NCBI GenBank assembly: GCA_046734315.1
Contig: JBKPQY010000026.1
Coordinates: forward strand, 1-38,131
Direction of reading: 5' to 3'
Source of the DNA: DASXRA01 sp046734315
GTDB lineage: Bacteria; Actinomycetota; Actinomycetes; Mycobacteriales; Jatrophihabitantaceae
Length of the DNA stretch: 38,131 bases
Below the pieces are notes generated by a model. That model was not told the origin of the DNA, made no database searches, and saw nothing but the letters and a program-made list of their open reading frames with translations. Both the position numbers and the translations under genes were made by a program. Numbering within the stretch: the first letter of the stretch is position 1; each line of letters begins with the position of its first letter. Below are positions 1 to 8,273 of the stretch, piece after piece.

Positions 1-180
1 GACCGGGTGCTGAGCCACTCGCAGATCTTCCAGGCGGTGTGGGGGTACGACTTCGGTCCGCGCTCGAACAACCTCTGGGTCTACGTCAGCTACCTGCGCG
101 CGAAGCTGGAAGCCGGGGGCGAACCGCGACTCTTGCATACGGTGCGGGGACTCGGCTACGTGCTCCGGAATGCGCCATGA
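1..180 (+). CDS. Response regulator, C-terminal DNA-binding domain (5' end outside window)
   Basis: The first reading frame is open from base 1 to a TGA at 178-180. It encodes the last 59 residues of an OmpR/PhoB-type winged-helix domain. The recognition-helix region (SNNLWVYVSYLRAKLE) and the closing wing (LLHTVRGLGYVLR) are typical of this family. The receiver domain lies upstream of the window. The stop overlaps the ATG of the histidine kinase by the sequence ATGA, so the two form a translationally coupled two-component pair. The family assignment is firm; the signal and target genes cannot be read from this fragment. Confidence 0.93.
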   Translation, partial: DRVLSHSQIFQAVWGYDFGPRSNNLWVYVSYLRAKLEAGGEPRLLHTVRGLGYVLRNAP

Positions 181-1532
181 CGCTGCGGAACCGGATCTCG
201 GTCGCGGCGGCCGCCGGCGTGCTGATCGTGGTCAGCGCCGTCAGCGTCGTGCTGTACCTGTCGTATGACGCCAGCCTCCGCTCCCGTGTCGACCCCACCC
301 TCGTCGACGCGGCGCAGCAAACCAACACGGTCGCCGAGCGCATCAAGCAATCGGCCGGGAACACGGGAGTCAAGCCCGACGTGAGTGCGCCGGTCACGAT
401 CGGCAGCGTCGACATCCAGCTGTTTCCCGGCCCCCTCAGCGCCGGCCAGCCCACCAGATTCGGCCCGCTGAGCAGCCGCGACGTCGCCGTCGCCGACGGC
501 GCCGCGACCGCGTATTTCGCCAACGTCCGCGTCGGCGGCAAGCGGTACCGCGTCTACACCGCGGCCATGCCGAATAGCGTCGGCGGCGCACTGGTGCGTA
601 CCAGCCGCGCCGCCGACGCCGACGACGCCGCGCTGCGCACCGCGGCGCTACTGCTCGGAGCACTCACTGCCGCTGCAGCGGCCCTCACCTACGCCGCCGC
701 CCGGCTCACCGCCGGTCGCATCCTCCGACCGATCGGCAACCTCACAGCGGCCGCCGAACACGTCACTCGAACCCGCGATCTGTCCGCGCGGCTGCGAAAC
801 GGCGGCGGCGACGAGGTGGGCCGGCTCAGCGCGGCGTTCGACACGATGCTGGGGGCGCTGTCCGAGTCGGTGACCGCGCAACGCCAACTGGTGGCCGACG
901 CCTCGCACGAGCTGCGCACCCCGCTGACCAGCTTGACCACCAACCTCGACCTGCTCGAGGACGGTGCCGGGCTCGCCGATCCGCAGGCGCCCGCTCTCGT
1001 CCGGGCGGCGCGCGAGCAGGCAGGTGAACTCGACCAGCTCATCACCGACCTGCTCGATCTCGCCCGCTATCGCGAGTCAGTGCCACACCGGGAAACGGTC
1101 CGACTGGACCTGCTCACGCGGGGGGTGGTGGGCCGGTTGCAGCGGCCGGCACCCGACACCGCCATCGAGACACAGCTGCAACCCAGCTTCGTGGAGGTCG
1201 ATGCGGCCGCGGTCGACCGGGCGATCGCGAACCTGATCGACAACGCGATCAAGTGGAATCCGCCGGACGCCCCGATCCGTGTCGTCGTGGCGAACGGGCA
1301 GGTATCGGTCACCGATCACGGCCCGGGTATCTCCGAAGCGGATCTGCAGCACGTCTTCGAACGCTTCTATCGGGCACCGGCCGCGCGAGGGATGCCCGGT
1401 GCCGGGCTGGGCCTCGCGATCGTGGGAAGCGTTGCGGAGGCGAACGGCGGCACGCTGCACGTGCAAACGGGTCCCGGCGGTTCGACCTTCACGCTCGGGT
1501 TTGCGCCGTCCACCCAACGCGACCTCAGCTAG
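177..1532 (+). CDS. HAMP-domain sensor histidine kinase
   Basis: This 451-residue membrane kinase should sense a signal outside the membrane and phosphorylate the preceding regulator. The ATG at 177 overlaps the regulator stop, which decides the start; an upstream ATG at 39 would run through the regulator gene. There is a transmembrane helix at about residues 10-32, an extracytoplasmic segment of about 120 residues, and a second helix at about 155-178. A HAMP linker follows (to about 230), then the HisKA H-box ASHELRTPLTS with phospho-accepting His244. The ATPase domain has the N-box NLIDNAIKW (about 352-360), the G1 box DHGPG (about 380) and the G2 box GAGLGLA (about 408-414). All catalytic motifs are intact. 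The sensor region has no recognisable named domain. Confidence 0.95.
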   Translation: MTLRNRISVAAAAGVLIVVSAVSVVLYLSYDASLRSRVDPTLVDAAQQTNTVAERIKQSAGNTGVKPDVSAPVTIGSVDIQLFPGPLSAGQPTRFGPLSSRDVAVADGAATAYFANVRVGGKRYRVYTAAMPNSVGGALVRTSRAADADDAALRTAALLLGALTAAAAALTYAAARLTAGRILRPIGNLTAAAEHVTRTRDLSARLRNGGGDEVGRLSAAFDTMLGALSESVTAQRQLVADASHELRTPLTSLTTNLDLLEDGAGLADPQAPALVRAAREQAGELDQLITDLLDLARYRESVPHRETVRLDLLTRGVVGRLQRPAPDTAIETQLQPSFVEVDAAAVDRAIANLIDNAIKWNPPDAPIRVVVANGQVSVTDHGPGISEADLQHVFERFYRAPAARGMPGAGLGLAIVGSVAEANGGTLHVQTGPGGSTFTLGFAPSTQRDLS

Positions 1533-1573
1533 CGCACAGCTCACGGACGCCCGCCGCGCGTACTGTCCATTGC

Positions 1574-1921
1574 ATGGTTGTACTCCCGTTGATCGCCGCG
1601 CTGATCGTCCTCGCGCTGGTGTTCTCCTTTATCGGCGTCGCGCTCTGGGCGCTCATCAGCGTCGGCATCGTCGGCATCGTGATCGGCGGGCTGGCGCGCC
1701 TGATCCTGCCCGGCCAGCAGAACGTCGGCGTGCTCGGGACCGTGCTCCTCGGCTGGATCGGCTCGGTGATCGGCGGGGTCATCGGCTACCGAATCCTGGA
1801 CACCGGCCGGCTGCTCACCATCCTGCTCGAGATCGGCGTTGCGGCCGCGCTCATCTTTCTCTATAGCCAGTCACAGCGGAATCGCCTGCCTGGTCGGACC
1901 AGGAGCAGCACCCGGCAGTAA
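1574..1921 (+). CDS. GlsB/YeaQ/YmgE-family small membrane protein
   Basis: This is a 115-residue, very hydrophobic protein with three predicted transmembrane helices. The glycine-rich pattern GIVIGGLARLILPG...GTVLLGWIGSVIGGVIGY is diagnostic of the transglycosylase-associated / YeaQ family. Members are stress-induced in many bacteria, but their biochemical role is not established. The ATG at 1574 gives the usual family length plus a short basic C-terminal tail rich in Arg and Ser. It lies 41 bases after the kinase on the same strand, so co-transcription is possible. Family call confident; function unknown. Confidence 0.85.
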   Translation: MVVLPLIAALIVLALVFSFIGVALWALISVGIVGIVIGGLARLILPGQQNVGVLGTVLLGWIGSVIGGVIGYRILDTGRLLTILLEIGVAAALIFLYSQSQRNRLPGRTRSSTRQ

Positions 1922-2038
1922 CCCACCAGTGCCACCGTCACCCCAGTGCCTTGGCAAGCCGCCGACCGGGGGGCACGATCCGTCGAGTCAGCATGCCGTT
2001 CGTGCGACGGCGTGTCTCCGTCGGCGTTGGGGGTTCGG

Positions 2039-3529
2039 ATGGCGTGGTTGCGAAATCGCAAACGTCTAGCAGTAATGGTTGCCGTGGGTGCTCTCGCTGC
2101 GGCGGGTCTAGCCGCGGGCAGTCCGGCGGGTGCTGCCGCCAAGGCATTGCCCGCGCCGGCGCCCACGATCAGTGACTTCCAGCTCCTCTCCAGCTCGATC
2201 ACGCCGCCGACCGAGGCCCAGTGCTTCTCGGCCGTGCCGAACCACCGGCGTTGTTTCACGCCGACCTCGATGCGGAACTCGTACAACCTGGGGCCCCTGT
2301 ACGCGGCGGGACACAACGGAGCGGGCGTCACGATCGCGATCATCGACTCGTTCGGCAACCCGAACATGGCCTCGGACCTGAACGTGTTCAACACCCAGAT
2401 GGGGACGCCGCACATGTGCGGCGAGCCGAACGTCACCTGCACGTCCGGGATGCCGACGTTCCAGCACGTCTACTGGAACGGCAAGACCATGGTCAAGGCG
2501 CCGCCGTCCGGCAGCAACGGAACCGGCCTACAGACCCGCAACATCTGGGCGCTCGAGGTGGCGCTCGACGTGGAGTGGGCGCACACGATCGCGCCCGGCG
2601 CGAACATCCTCAACGTGACCACGAACCCGGCCGAGACGCTGGGCGTGCAGGGCTTCCCGGCGATGATGAACGCCGAGCAGTACATCGTCGACAACCACCT
2701 GGCCACGGTGATCTCGCAGAGCTTCGCCTCGGCCGAGGACGCGTTCGCCAGCACCCAGTCGCTGCTGAACCTGCGGCACGCGTTCGTCTCCGCGGCCGCG
2801 AACGGTGTGACGATGTTGGGTAGCTCGGGCGACGGCGGCTCGGCGAACCCGAAGAAGACGCCGGTGAAGAACCCGGTCACGTTCCCGTTCCCGACGGTGG
2901 AGTGGCCGGCGTCCGACCCGCTGGTCACCGGGGTCGGCGGCACCTACCTGTGCACCGACCCGATCACCGGAACAGGCGTGGACAACACCGACCCACCGGT
3001 CACCTGCCAGAACCAGCCCAACCGTGAGATCGGCTGGATCGCCTCAGGCGGCGGCTTCAGCCACGTGTTCGCCACTCCGGACTACCAGAGCAGCCTGCCG
3101 GCCGGGTCCACCGCGATCGGGTCGATGCGCGGCGTTCCGGACATCGCGTACCAGGCGAGCTCGCGAACGGGCGTGCTTGTCTACGACACCGCTCCCGGAG
3201 ACGCCGAGGGCGGGGTGCTGTGCCCGGGCGGCGACCCGTGCAGCGCCGGCTGGTACGTCGTGGGCGGCACGTCATCGGGCAGCCCGCAGTGGGCGGGGCT
3301 GGTGGCCATCGCCGACCAGATTGCCGGGCATGGCCTCGGGCTGATCAACCCGAAGCTGTACACGCTGGCCTCCGGGCCGAACTACGGCACGTACTTCTAT
3401 GACGTGACCACCGGCAACAACCAGGCCGACCCGGACGTGCCGGGCTTCAACGCCAGCACGGGATGGGATCCGGTCACCGGTCTCGGCACACCGAACGCGG
3501 CGACGCTGCTTCCGGCGCTGGCGAGCTGA
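2039..3529 (+). CDS. Secreted S53 (sedolisin/kumamolisin) family serine-carboxyl peptidase lacking a propeptide
   Basis: The 496-residue protein starts at the ATG at 2039 with a basic N terminus, a hydrophobic core and an AGAAAKA cleavage region, so it should be exported. The S53 catalytic Glu/Asp pair is in LEVALDVEWAH (E173, D177), the oxyanion Asp in GSSGDGG (D265), and the nucleophile in GGTSSGSPQWAGL (S412). The C-terminal calcium-site region (YDVTTGNN...GWDPVTGLGTPN) is present. The catalytic fold starts at about residue 78, leaving about 45 residues after the signal peptide. Typical S53 enzymes carry a pro-kumamolisin domain of about 150-180 residues there, and the second S53 gene in this window has one. 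An active acid peptidase is likely; how it folds without the propeptide is unclear. A strong hairpin follows the stop codon. Confidence 0.9.
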   Translation: MAWLRNRKRLAVMVAVGALAAAGLAAGSPAGAAAKALPAPAPTISDFQLLSSSITPPTEAQCFSAVPNHRRCFTPTSMRNSYNLGPLYAAGHNGAGVTIAIIDSFGNPNMASDLNVFNTQMGTPHMCGEPNVTCTSGMPTFQHVYWNGKTMVKAPPSGSNGTGLQTRNIWALEVALDVEWAHTIAPGANILNVTTNPAETLGVQGFPAMMNAEQYIVDNHLATVISQSFASAEDAFASTQSLLNLRHAFVSAAANGVTMLGSSGDGGSANPKKTPVKNPVTFPFPTVEWPASDPLVTGVGGTYLCTDPITGTGVDNTDPPVTCQNQPNREIGWIASGGGFSHVFATPDYQSSLPAGSTAIGSMRGVPDIAYQASSRTGVLVYDTAPGDAEGGVLCPGGDPCSAGWYVVGGTSSGSPQWAGLVAIADQIAGHGLGLINPKLYTLASGPNYGTYFYDVTTGNNQADPDVPGFNASTGWDPVTGLGTPNAATLLPALAS

Positions 3530-3542
3530 CGTAGCACGCAGG

Positions 3543-3578
3543 CACCGGCCTCCGCACTCAGGGTGGAGGCCGGTGTTT
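3543..3578 (+). terminator. Rho-independent-like terminator after the S53 gene
   Basis: A perfect 11-bp stem (3543-3553 with 3565-3575) encloses an 11-nt loop and is followed by a short TTT. It begins 13 bases after the stop codon of the peptidase gene. The U-tract is short, as is common in high-GC actinobacteria. Confidence 0.75.
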
Positions 3579-3760
3579 GCGTGTGAGCAGCTGATGCGTC
3601 GGATCCGACGCGGCTTCGGGAGATCCGGGGCAGACTCCCCGTCGTAGACGTTGGGTCAACGTGCGGCGCTGTGCCGCCCTCTTGTCGGTCTGCCCCCGGA
3701 TCGTCCCGTCCGGGTTTCCCCGGTAGCGCCAAGTCTTCTCCCTGGGCGATGGGTATGGCA

Positions 3761-3774
3761 GGGACGATGGTCCC
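3761..3774. promoter_or_regulatory. Candidate DosR/DevR-type binding site upstream of the UspA gene
   Basis: GGGACGATGGTCCC is a perfect 5+4+5 inverted repeat. It matches the GGGAC-N4-GTCCC core and spacing of the mycobacterial DosR box, and two of the three 3' flanking positions also fit (GA). It ends 63 bases before the start codon of a tandem UspA protein, the class of gene most typical of DosR regulons. A second, weaker G/C-rich inverted repeat (3627-3640) lies further upstream. No dosR/dosS gene is seen in the window, so regulator identity is inferred. Confidence 0.55.
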
Positions 3775-3837
3775 GACCTCGCTGGCGCCGGCGGTCAGCG
3801 CTAGCCTCGGCTCGGGACGTTCGCCTCGGAGGTTGCC

Positions 3838-4713
3838 ATGACCGGTATCCAGCCGATCGTTGTCGGCGTCGATGAGTCGCCCGGCACCGACGCGGCGCTC
3901 CAGTGGGCGGTCGCCGAGGCCCGCGCCTGGGCACTGCCGTTGCGGCTCGTGTACTGCTACCACTGGGAGTACAGCGCGTCGACGCTGCCGCCGACCGAGG
4001 ACGCCCCGGAGGGACCGGACTCCGATGTCGAGCTGGCGCTGCGCATGATCGACGATACGGTCGAGAAGCTGGTGGCACGCGCGCGCGATCTCGACGACCG
4101 CGTCGAGATCAGCAGCGCCGCGATCGACGGCAACCCCGGCGACGTCCTCGTCGACGAATCGCAGCGGGCGAGCCAGCTGGTGCTCGGCTCGCGGCATCTC
4201 AAGACGCTTGGTGCGGCGGTACTCGGATCCGTCGCTAACGCCACCGTCGGCCGCGCCGCCTGCCCCACCGTCGTGGTGCGCGGCACCCCCGGCTCGCAGG
4301 AGGGCGCCGGGGTGGTCGTCGGGGTGGACGACACCGAGACCAGCGAACAGGTGCTGGCCTTCGCTTTCGCGACGGCGAGCCGGCATGGTGTGCCGCTGCG
4401 TCCCGTCCTGGTCTGGCGCGCGGACCCGCGCGCGCTGATCGGGTGGCGCGCCGAACCGCCCGCCCCCGCCAAGGTGGAGGCGTGGCTGTCGGAGGCCGTC
4501 GCCGGCTGGCGGGAGAAGTTCCCGGACGTCGAGGTGTACCCCGAGGTCGTGCGCGAGCAGCCGGTGGCCGGTCTGGTCCTCGCGGCGACCGATCAGAAAC
4601 TGCTGGTCGTGGGCCACCGTAGCCGTCGCCGGGTGGGCTCGCTGGGCTCGGTGACCCAGGGCGTGTTGCATCACGCGACCTGCCCGGTCGCCGTCGTGCC
4701 AACCCACCGGTGA
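3838..4713 (+). CDS. Universal stress protein with two UspA domains
   Basis: This is a 291-residue cytoplasmic protein with two UspA folds: residues 1-142, beginning PIVVGVDESPGTDAALQWAV, and about 150-291, beginning GVVVGVDDTETSEQVLAFAF. Nucleotide-binding loops are visible as VLGSRHLKTLGAAVLGSV and VVGHRSRRRVGSLGSVTQ. In both, the second Gly of the usual G-2X-G-9X-G(S/T) motif is replaced or shifted, so ATP binding is probable but not certain. The ATG at 3838 is preceded by CGGAGG at good spacing. The length matches the actinobacterial tandem type found in dormancy regulons. The DosR-like palindrome upstream suggests induction by hypoxia, nitric oxide or redox stress. Confidence 0.93.
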   Translation: MTGIQPIVVGVDESPGTDAALQWAVAEARAWALPLRLVYCYHWEYSASTLPPTEDAPEGPDSDVELALRMIDDTVEKLVARARDLDDRVEISSAAIDGNPGDVLVDESQRASQLVLGSRHLKTLGAAVLGSVANATVGRAACPTVVVRGTPGSQEGAGVVVGVDDTETSEQVLAFAFATASRHGVPLRPVLVWRADPRALIGWRAEPPAPAKVEAWLSEAVAGWREKFPDVEVYPEVVREQPVAGLVLAATDQKLLVVGHRSRRRVGSLGSVTQGVLHHATCPVAVVPTHR

Positions 4714-4745
4714 TCGGGCACTTTTGCAGCGCGTCAGCGTGATGC

Positions 4746-5351
4746 GTGAGCGACAGCGACGACCTTGGCGGGTTGCTCCTGGCGATCGCGGTGCGCGATC
4801 ACTCGGTCGTTACCGCATCGCTTGATGCTGCACCGCTGTTGGCGACTGCCACGTTGGCGCGCGGTGAGGAATTCTTCATCGCCGCGTGTCACGCGCAGGT
4901 CTATGAAGGCGATACCGCGCTGCACGCTGCGGCGTTCGCCTACGACGTCGAGGTTGCGCGTGACCTGGTTGCGCGAGGCGCTGACGTCCGCGCCCGCAAC
5001 CGGCGTGGTGCCGAACCGTTGCACTCAGCGGTCATCGGTGAACCCGGCGCTACGAACTGGGACCCGACCCGCCAGCGGGCGGTGATCGACTATCTGATTG
5101 CTGCGGGCGCTGACCCGAACGCGCCGGCCCGGGGGCGGGTAACGCCGCTGCATCGAGCCGTCAGGAATCGATGCTCAGCCGCGGTCGACGCGCTCTTGCG
5201 CGCCGGCGCCGACCCCCGGTCGAGGAACGACCACGGCTCGACACCGTCCGATCTCGCACGATGGAGTACCGGGCGCGGCGGAGTCGGGTCCGAGGCAGCC
5301 AAACTCGAGCAGCAGACCATCATCGGCCTTCTCGAGAAGGCCATGGCATGA
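4746..5351 (+). CDS. Ankyrin-repeat protein
   Basis: This is a 201-residue soluble protein made almost wholly of ankyrin repeats. Recognisable units are DTALHAAAFAYDVEVARDLV, the following ARGADVRARNRRGAEPLHSA, YLIAAGADPNA...TPLHRAV, and ALLRAGADPRSRNDHGSTPSDLA. A GTG at 4746 is the best start, 32 bases after the UspA stop and in the same direction; no ATG lies near the N terminus in this frame. No signal peptide or catalytic motif is present, so it is probably a protein-protein interaction module. Its partner is unknown. Position suggests shared transcription with the stress protein. Confidence 0.85.
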   Translation: MSDSDDLGGLLLAIAVRDHSVVTASLDAAPLLATATLARGEEFFIAACHAQVYEGDTALHAAAFAYDVEVARDLVARGADVRARNRRGAEPLHSAVIGEPGATNWDPTRQRAVIDYLIAAGADPNAPARGRVTPLHRAVRNRCSAAVDALLRAGADPRSRNDHGSTPSDLARWSTGRGGVGSEAAKLEQQTIIGLLEKAMA

Positions 5352-5448
5352 CGACGGCGCCACCCCCGCGTGCCGTCGACGCGTGCACTGATCGCGTCAG
5401 AGGCTCCAAATCGAAGCAGTGACCGCGCCTGGGAATCCCGCATACCTG

Positions 5449-6114
5449 TTAGCCGGGGCTCTTCCGGGGCCGGTTGGCACGCGGTGTCGCGAGCTGGTCG
5501 AAGCAGTAGTAAAGGGCCAGCGCCGCGTGCACCGACAGGGTCGCGATCGCGCTGACGAATGACAGCCCGATCGTAGCGAGGTAAACGATGTTGCCGATAC
5601 CGAATCGGCGCAATGCTGCGCGGCTGGCGACCGGATCGACGTGTTCGTGCAGCAACCCGACGTCGCGGGTGACGGCGATCCACAGCACGCTGTACGCAAG
5701 GCCCATCGCGAGCATGGTGCTGCTGTAGATGGCCGCAGCTATGTGCGCGTCCGAGCCCGCTGTCAGGTACTCGGCGAGGAGCCGGGTGGGAAATGGCAGC
5801 GCGGACACGACGAGCAGCAAAGCGAGGTTGGCGAACAGCACGGGCCGGTCGACCAGGTTGACCTTGCTGAACATCGTGTGGTGGTTGACCCAGATGATGC
5901 CGATGACCAGGAAGCTGACGAGGTACGCGAAGTACGACGGCCACTCATGCGCCAGGGCGGAGCCCAGCCCGCCTGTGCGGATCTGATCCCGTGCCGGCAC
6001 CGCAAGATCAAGCACGAGCAGGGTGATGGCGATCGCGAACACCCCGTCGCTGAATGCTTCGAGCCTTCCGCTCGACGTAAGCGCGGCTGCGTCGTCGCTG
6101 CGTTGTTGGGTCAT
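5449..6114 (-). CDS. TMEM175-family (DUF1211) potassium channel-like membrane protein
   Basis: This is a 221-residue integral membrane protein with about six hydrophobic helices. The N-terminal helix carries RLEAFSDGVFAIAITLLVLD, which holds the RxxxFSD signature of TMEM175/DUF1211 channels. Bacterial members conduct K+ and have one such repeat per subunit. Helix 3 includes WVNHHTMF, also conserved in the family. The ATG at 6114 has an AAGGAG ribosome site 7 bases upstream. It is divergent from the ferritin-like gene across only 47 bp, so the two promoters must overlap. Ion selectivity is inferred from family. Confidence 0.9.
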   Translation of the reverse strand: MTQQRSDDAAALTSSGRLEAFSDGVFAIAITLLVLDLAVPARDQIRTGGLGSALAHEWPSYFAYLVSFLVIGIIWVNHHTMFSKVNLVDRPVLFANLALLLVVSALPFPTRLLAEYLTAGSDAHIAAAIYSSTMLAMGLAYSVLWIAVTRDVGLLHEHVDPVASRAALRRFGIGNIVYLATIGLSFVSAIATLSVHAALALYYCFDQLATPRANRPRKSPG

Positions 6115-6161
6115 GCCGGCGCTCCTTGTAATTAAGTAATCAGAGCGCTCAGAATCGTCGC

Positions 6162-7424
6162 ATGCCAGAGCCCGAGATCGTCGTCGCGAACCGAGAACAT
6201 CTGTGGTGGCTGCTCGCCGAGGCGGCGCAGCTCGAGCATATGATCATGTGCCAGTACCTGTTCGCCGAGTTCAGCCTGAAGTCGGGTGACGAGCTCACCG
6301 CGGATCAGGCCGAAGTGGTCGATAGGTGGCGTCAGACGCTACGCGGCATCGCGGTCGAGGAGATGCTGCACCTGGCGCTGGTCGCCAACCTCATGGCAGC
6401 GATAGGTGCCGCGCCCACCTTCGGGCGTCCCAACTTCCCGCGGCGCTCGGGCTACTTCCCGCCCAGCGTGCAACTGGACCTGCTGCCCTTCGGCGAACGG
6501 GCGCTGCTGCACTTTCTTTACCTGGAACGGCCGGAGGGCATGGAACGCCACGACGCGGAGGGCTTCGTCCCGGCGGCCCCGCCGCTCGAACCGCTCGATG
6601 CCAGTGAGGCAATGCCGCACGGGCAGGAGTTCACGACCGTCGGCCACCTCTACCGGGGCGTCGAGCGCGGGTTGGCCATGCTCGCCGATCGGCTCGGTGA
6701 ACGCGCGTTGTTCGTCGGCTCACCGCGCGCGCAGGCAACACCGGAACGGTTCGGCTGGCCACAGGTGATCGCGGTCACCGATCTCGCAACCGCGCAGTCC
6801 GCGGTTGACGAGATCATCGAGCAGGGCGAGGGGGCCCGTGGCGATTGGGAGGACGCGCACTACGGCCGATTCCTCGCCATGTGGCAGGACTACCACGACC
6901 TGCGCCAGCGCGACCCGTCGTTCCAGCCGACCCGGCCGGTGGTCGCCGCATATTCCCGGCAGCCGTTCGACGTCGTCGACCCGGTGCCTGTCATCACCGA
7001 TCCGCGCACCCGCGGGGTGGCCGAACTGGCCGCGCTCGGTTACGAGCTCGTGGTGCACCTGCTGACGCGCTTCTTCACCCACACCGAGGAAACCGAGCAA
7101 CAGCTGGACGTGCTGGTGAACTCCGCGATCGACACGATGGCCAGCGTGTTGCGGCCGCTCGCGACGAGGTTGACCGCGCTGCCGATCGGACCTGAGCATC
7201 CCGGACGCACGGCTGGCTTCTCGTTCGAGATGTTCTACGCGATGGGCAACCTCGTGCCGTGGCGGGAGCCGGCATGGGCGGTGCTGCACGAACGTGCATC
7301 CATCCTCGCCGACCGCTGCGCGGAGCTCGCGGACGACGGCGCCTTGGCGCACGGTGCCGCCGCCGCGGTTGCCGCCGGCCTTGCCGCGCACGTGCCGGCT
7401 GATCTGCTGGCAAAGCCGCGTTAG
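6162..7424 (+). CDS. Ferritin-like domain protein, VioB/iminophenyl-pyruvate dimer synthase type
   Basis: This 420-residue protein opens with the ferritin-like segment LLAEAAQLEHMIMCQYLFA and continues with VEEMLHLALVANLMAAIGAAP. These supply the Glu/His residues (E-x-x-H and E-x-x-H helices) expected for a di-iron four-helix bundle. The pattern matches the domain found in VioB-type enzymes, which act in bis-indole biosynthesis; many stand-alone homologues have no known substrate. The rest (about 200-420) is mainly helical without named motifs. Nothing resembling a violacein or indolocarbazole cluster is nearby, so the specific reaction should not be assumed. Confidence 0.8.
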   Translation: MPEPEIVVANREHLWWLLAEAAQLEHMIMCQYLFAEFSLKSGDELTADQAEVVDRWRQTLRGIAVEEMLHLALVANLMAAIGAAPTFGRPNFPRRSGYFPPSVQLDLLPFGERALLHFLYLERPEGMERHDAEGFVPAAPPLEPLDASEAMPHGQEFTTVGHLYRGVERGLAMLADRLGERALFVGSPRAQATPERFGWPQVIAVTDLATAQSAVDEIIEQGEGARGDWEDAHYGRFLAMWQDYHDLRQRDPSFQPTRPVVAAYSRQPFDVVDPVPVITDPRTRGVAELAALGYELVVHLLTRFFTHTEETEQQLDVLVNSAIDTMASVLRPLATRLTALPIGPEHPGRTAGFSFEMFYAMGNLVPWREPAWAVLHERASILADRCAELADDGALAHGAAAAVAAGLAAHVPADLLAKPR

Positions 7425-7562
7425 GAGCGACGGAGCGAGCCGTATCCGGCCTTACGGCGGCGCGTCGCCCGAGCGTCACGCAAGGCATGGCTTTCCTGAC
7501 TGACGGCAGGGAGGTTTGGCGTTGCACATGGCGATCGGCTGAACCCGTCGGGCACTTGTCAC

Positions 7563-8180
7563 CTAGCCGTCAGAGCTCAGCACGCCGGCCTCGACAAGGC
7601 GCTCGCGAGCCTCGTCGACACCGACCGCGCGAGCGGCGGAAAAGCCTGCGGCTGCGGCGCCGGCGACGTTGAGCGCGTTGTCGTCGAGAAACAACACCCG
7701 CTCGGCCGGTACCGGCAGTGAAGCCGCGACCCGGGCGAAGGCCGCAACATCCGGCTTGAGCATGCCCATCTCGAAGGACAGAAACCAGTGGTCGAACAGG
7801 TCGACCAGCGGCCACGTGGAGATGTGATCATCCCAATGCATCGCGTTGGTGTTGCTGAAGCATCCCGTGGATACCCGCGCCTTGGTCTGGGTGACCAGTT
7901 GCGCGGCTCCGGGCAGCGGCCCGTTAGGCCAGTTACGGAAGGCCTCGAGGAACGCTGCCGGGCTAAGGTCGAGCTGCCACTCGGTGACTACCCCGTCGGC
8001 GAACTCAGCCTCGGAGCAGCCACCGCTCTCGAAGCGACGAACCCACTGACACGTCAGCCAGCGCCGCCACAGGTCATCCTCGCTCGCCATGCCGGTCAGC
8101 TCGAGCATGGCCTGCACGCCGGGCACGTCGATGAGCACACCGCCGAGGTCGAACAGCACCAGATCAATGGGCTCCGCCAC
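7563..8180 (-). CDS. HAD-superfamily hydrolase (YihX-like phosphatase)
   Basis: This 205-residue protein has HAD motif I as VLFDLGGVLID. The nucleophile Asp is present, but the second Asp of the usual DxD is Gly, as in the FDLGNV subgroup related to YihX. Motif II is around STGCFSNTN, motif III Lys is in EMGMLKPD, and motif IV is FLDDNALNV. The helical cap lies between residues 20 and 90. It is a cytosolic phosphatase candidate, probably acting on small phosphorylated sugars or metabolites. It is convergent with the ferritin-like gene; a 92-bp gap separates it from the DUF1697 gene on the same strand. Confidence 0.88.
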   Translation of the reverse strand: MAEPIDLVLFDLGGVLIDVPGVQAMLELTGMASEDDLWRRWLTCQWVRRFESGGCSEAEFADGVVTEWQLDLSPAAFLEAFRNWPNGPLPGAAQLVTQTKARVSTGCFSNTNAMHWDDHISTWPLVDLFDHWFLSFEMGMLKPDVAAFARVAASLPVPAERVLFLDDNALNVAGAAAAGFSAARAVGVDEARERLVEAGVLSSDG

Positions 8181-8273
8181 GCAAGCAACCTATCGGGCTA
8201 CCCGTGACCGGCCGCCCAGCAGACCAGCCTTGCAGGCGCCCGACGCCACACTTCGCGTATTAACCGAGCGACG

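Noticed and set aside
3397..4707. 436-residue minus-strand frame over the UspA gene
   Set aside because: It mirrors the real UspA gene, is rich in Arg, Gly and His, and has no motifs; it is a high-GC shadow.
6119..6148. GCGCTC...GAGCGC inverted repeat between TMEM175 and ferritin-like genes
   Set aside because: The left arm is part of the ribosome site of the TMEM175 gene, and the arms are only 6 bp; probably chance.
6162..7424. Violacein or indolocarbazole biosynthesis cluster
   Set aside because: Only the single VioB-like ferritin domain is present; no VioA, C, D or E type genes are nearby.
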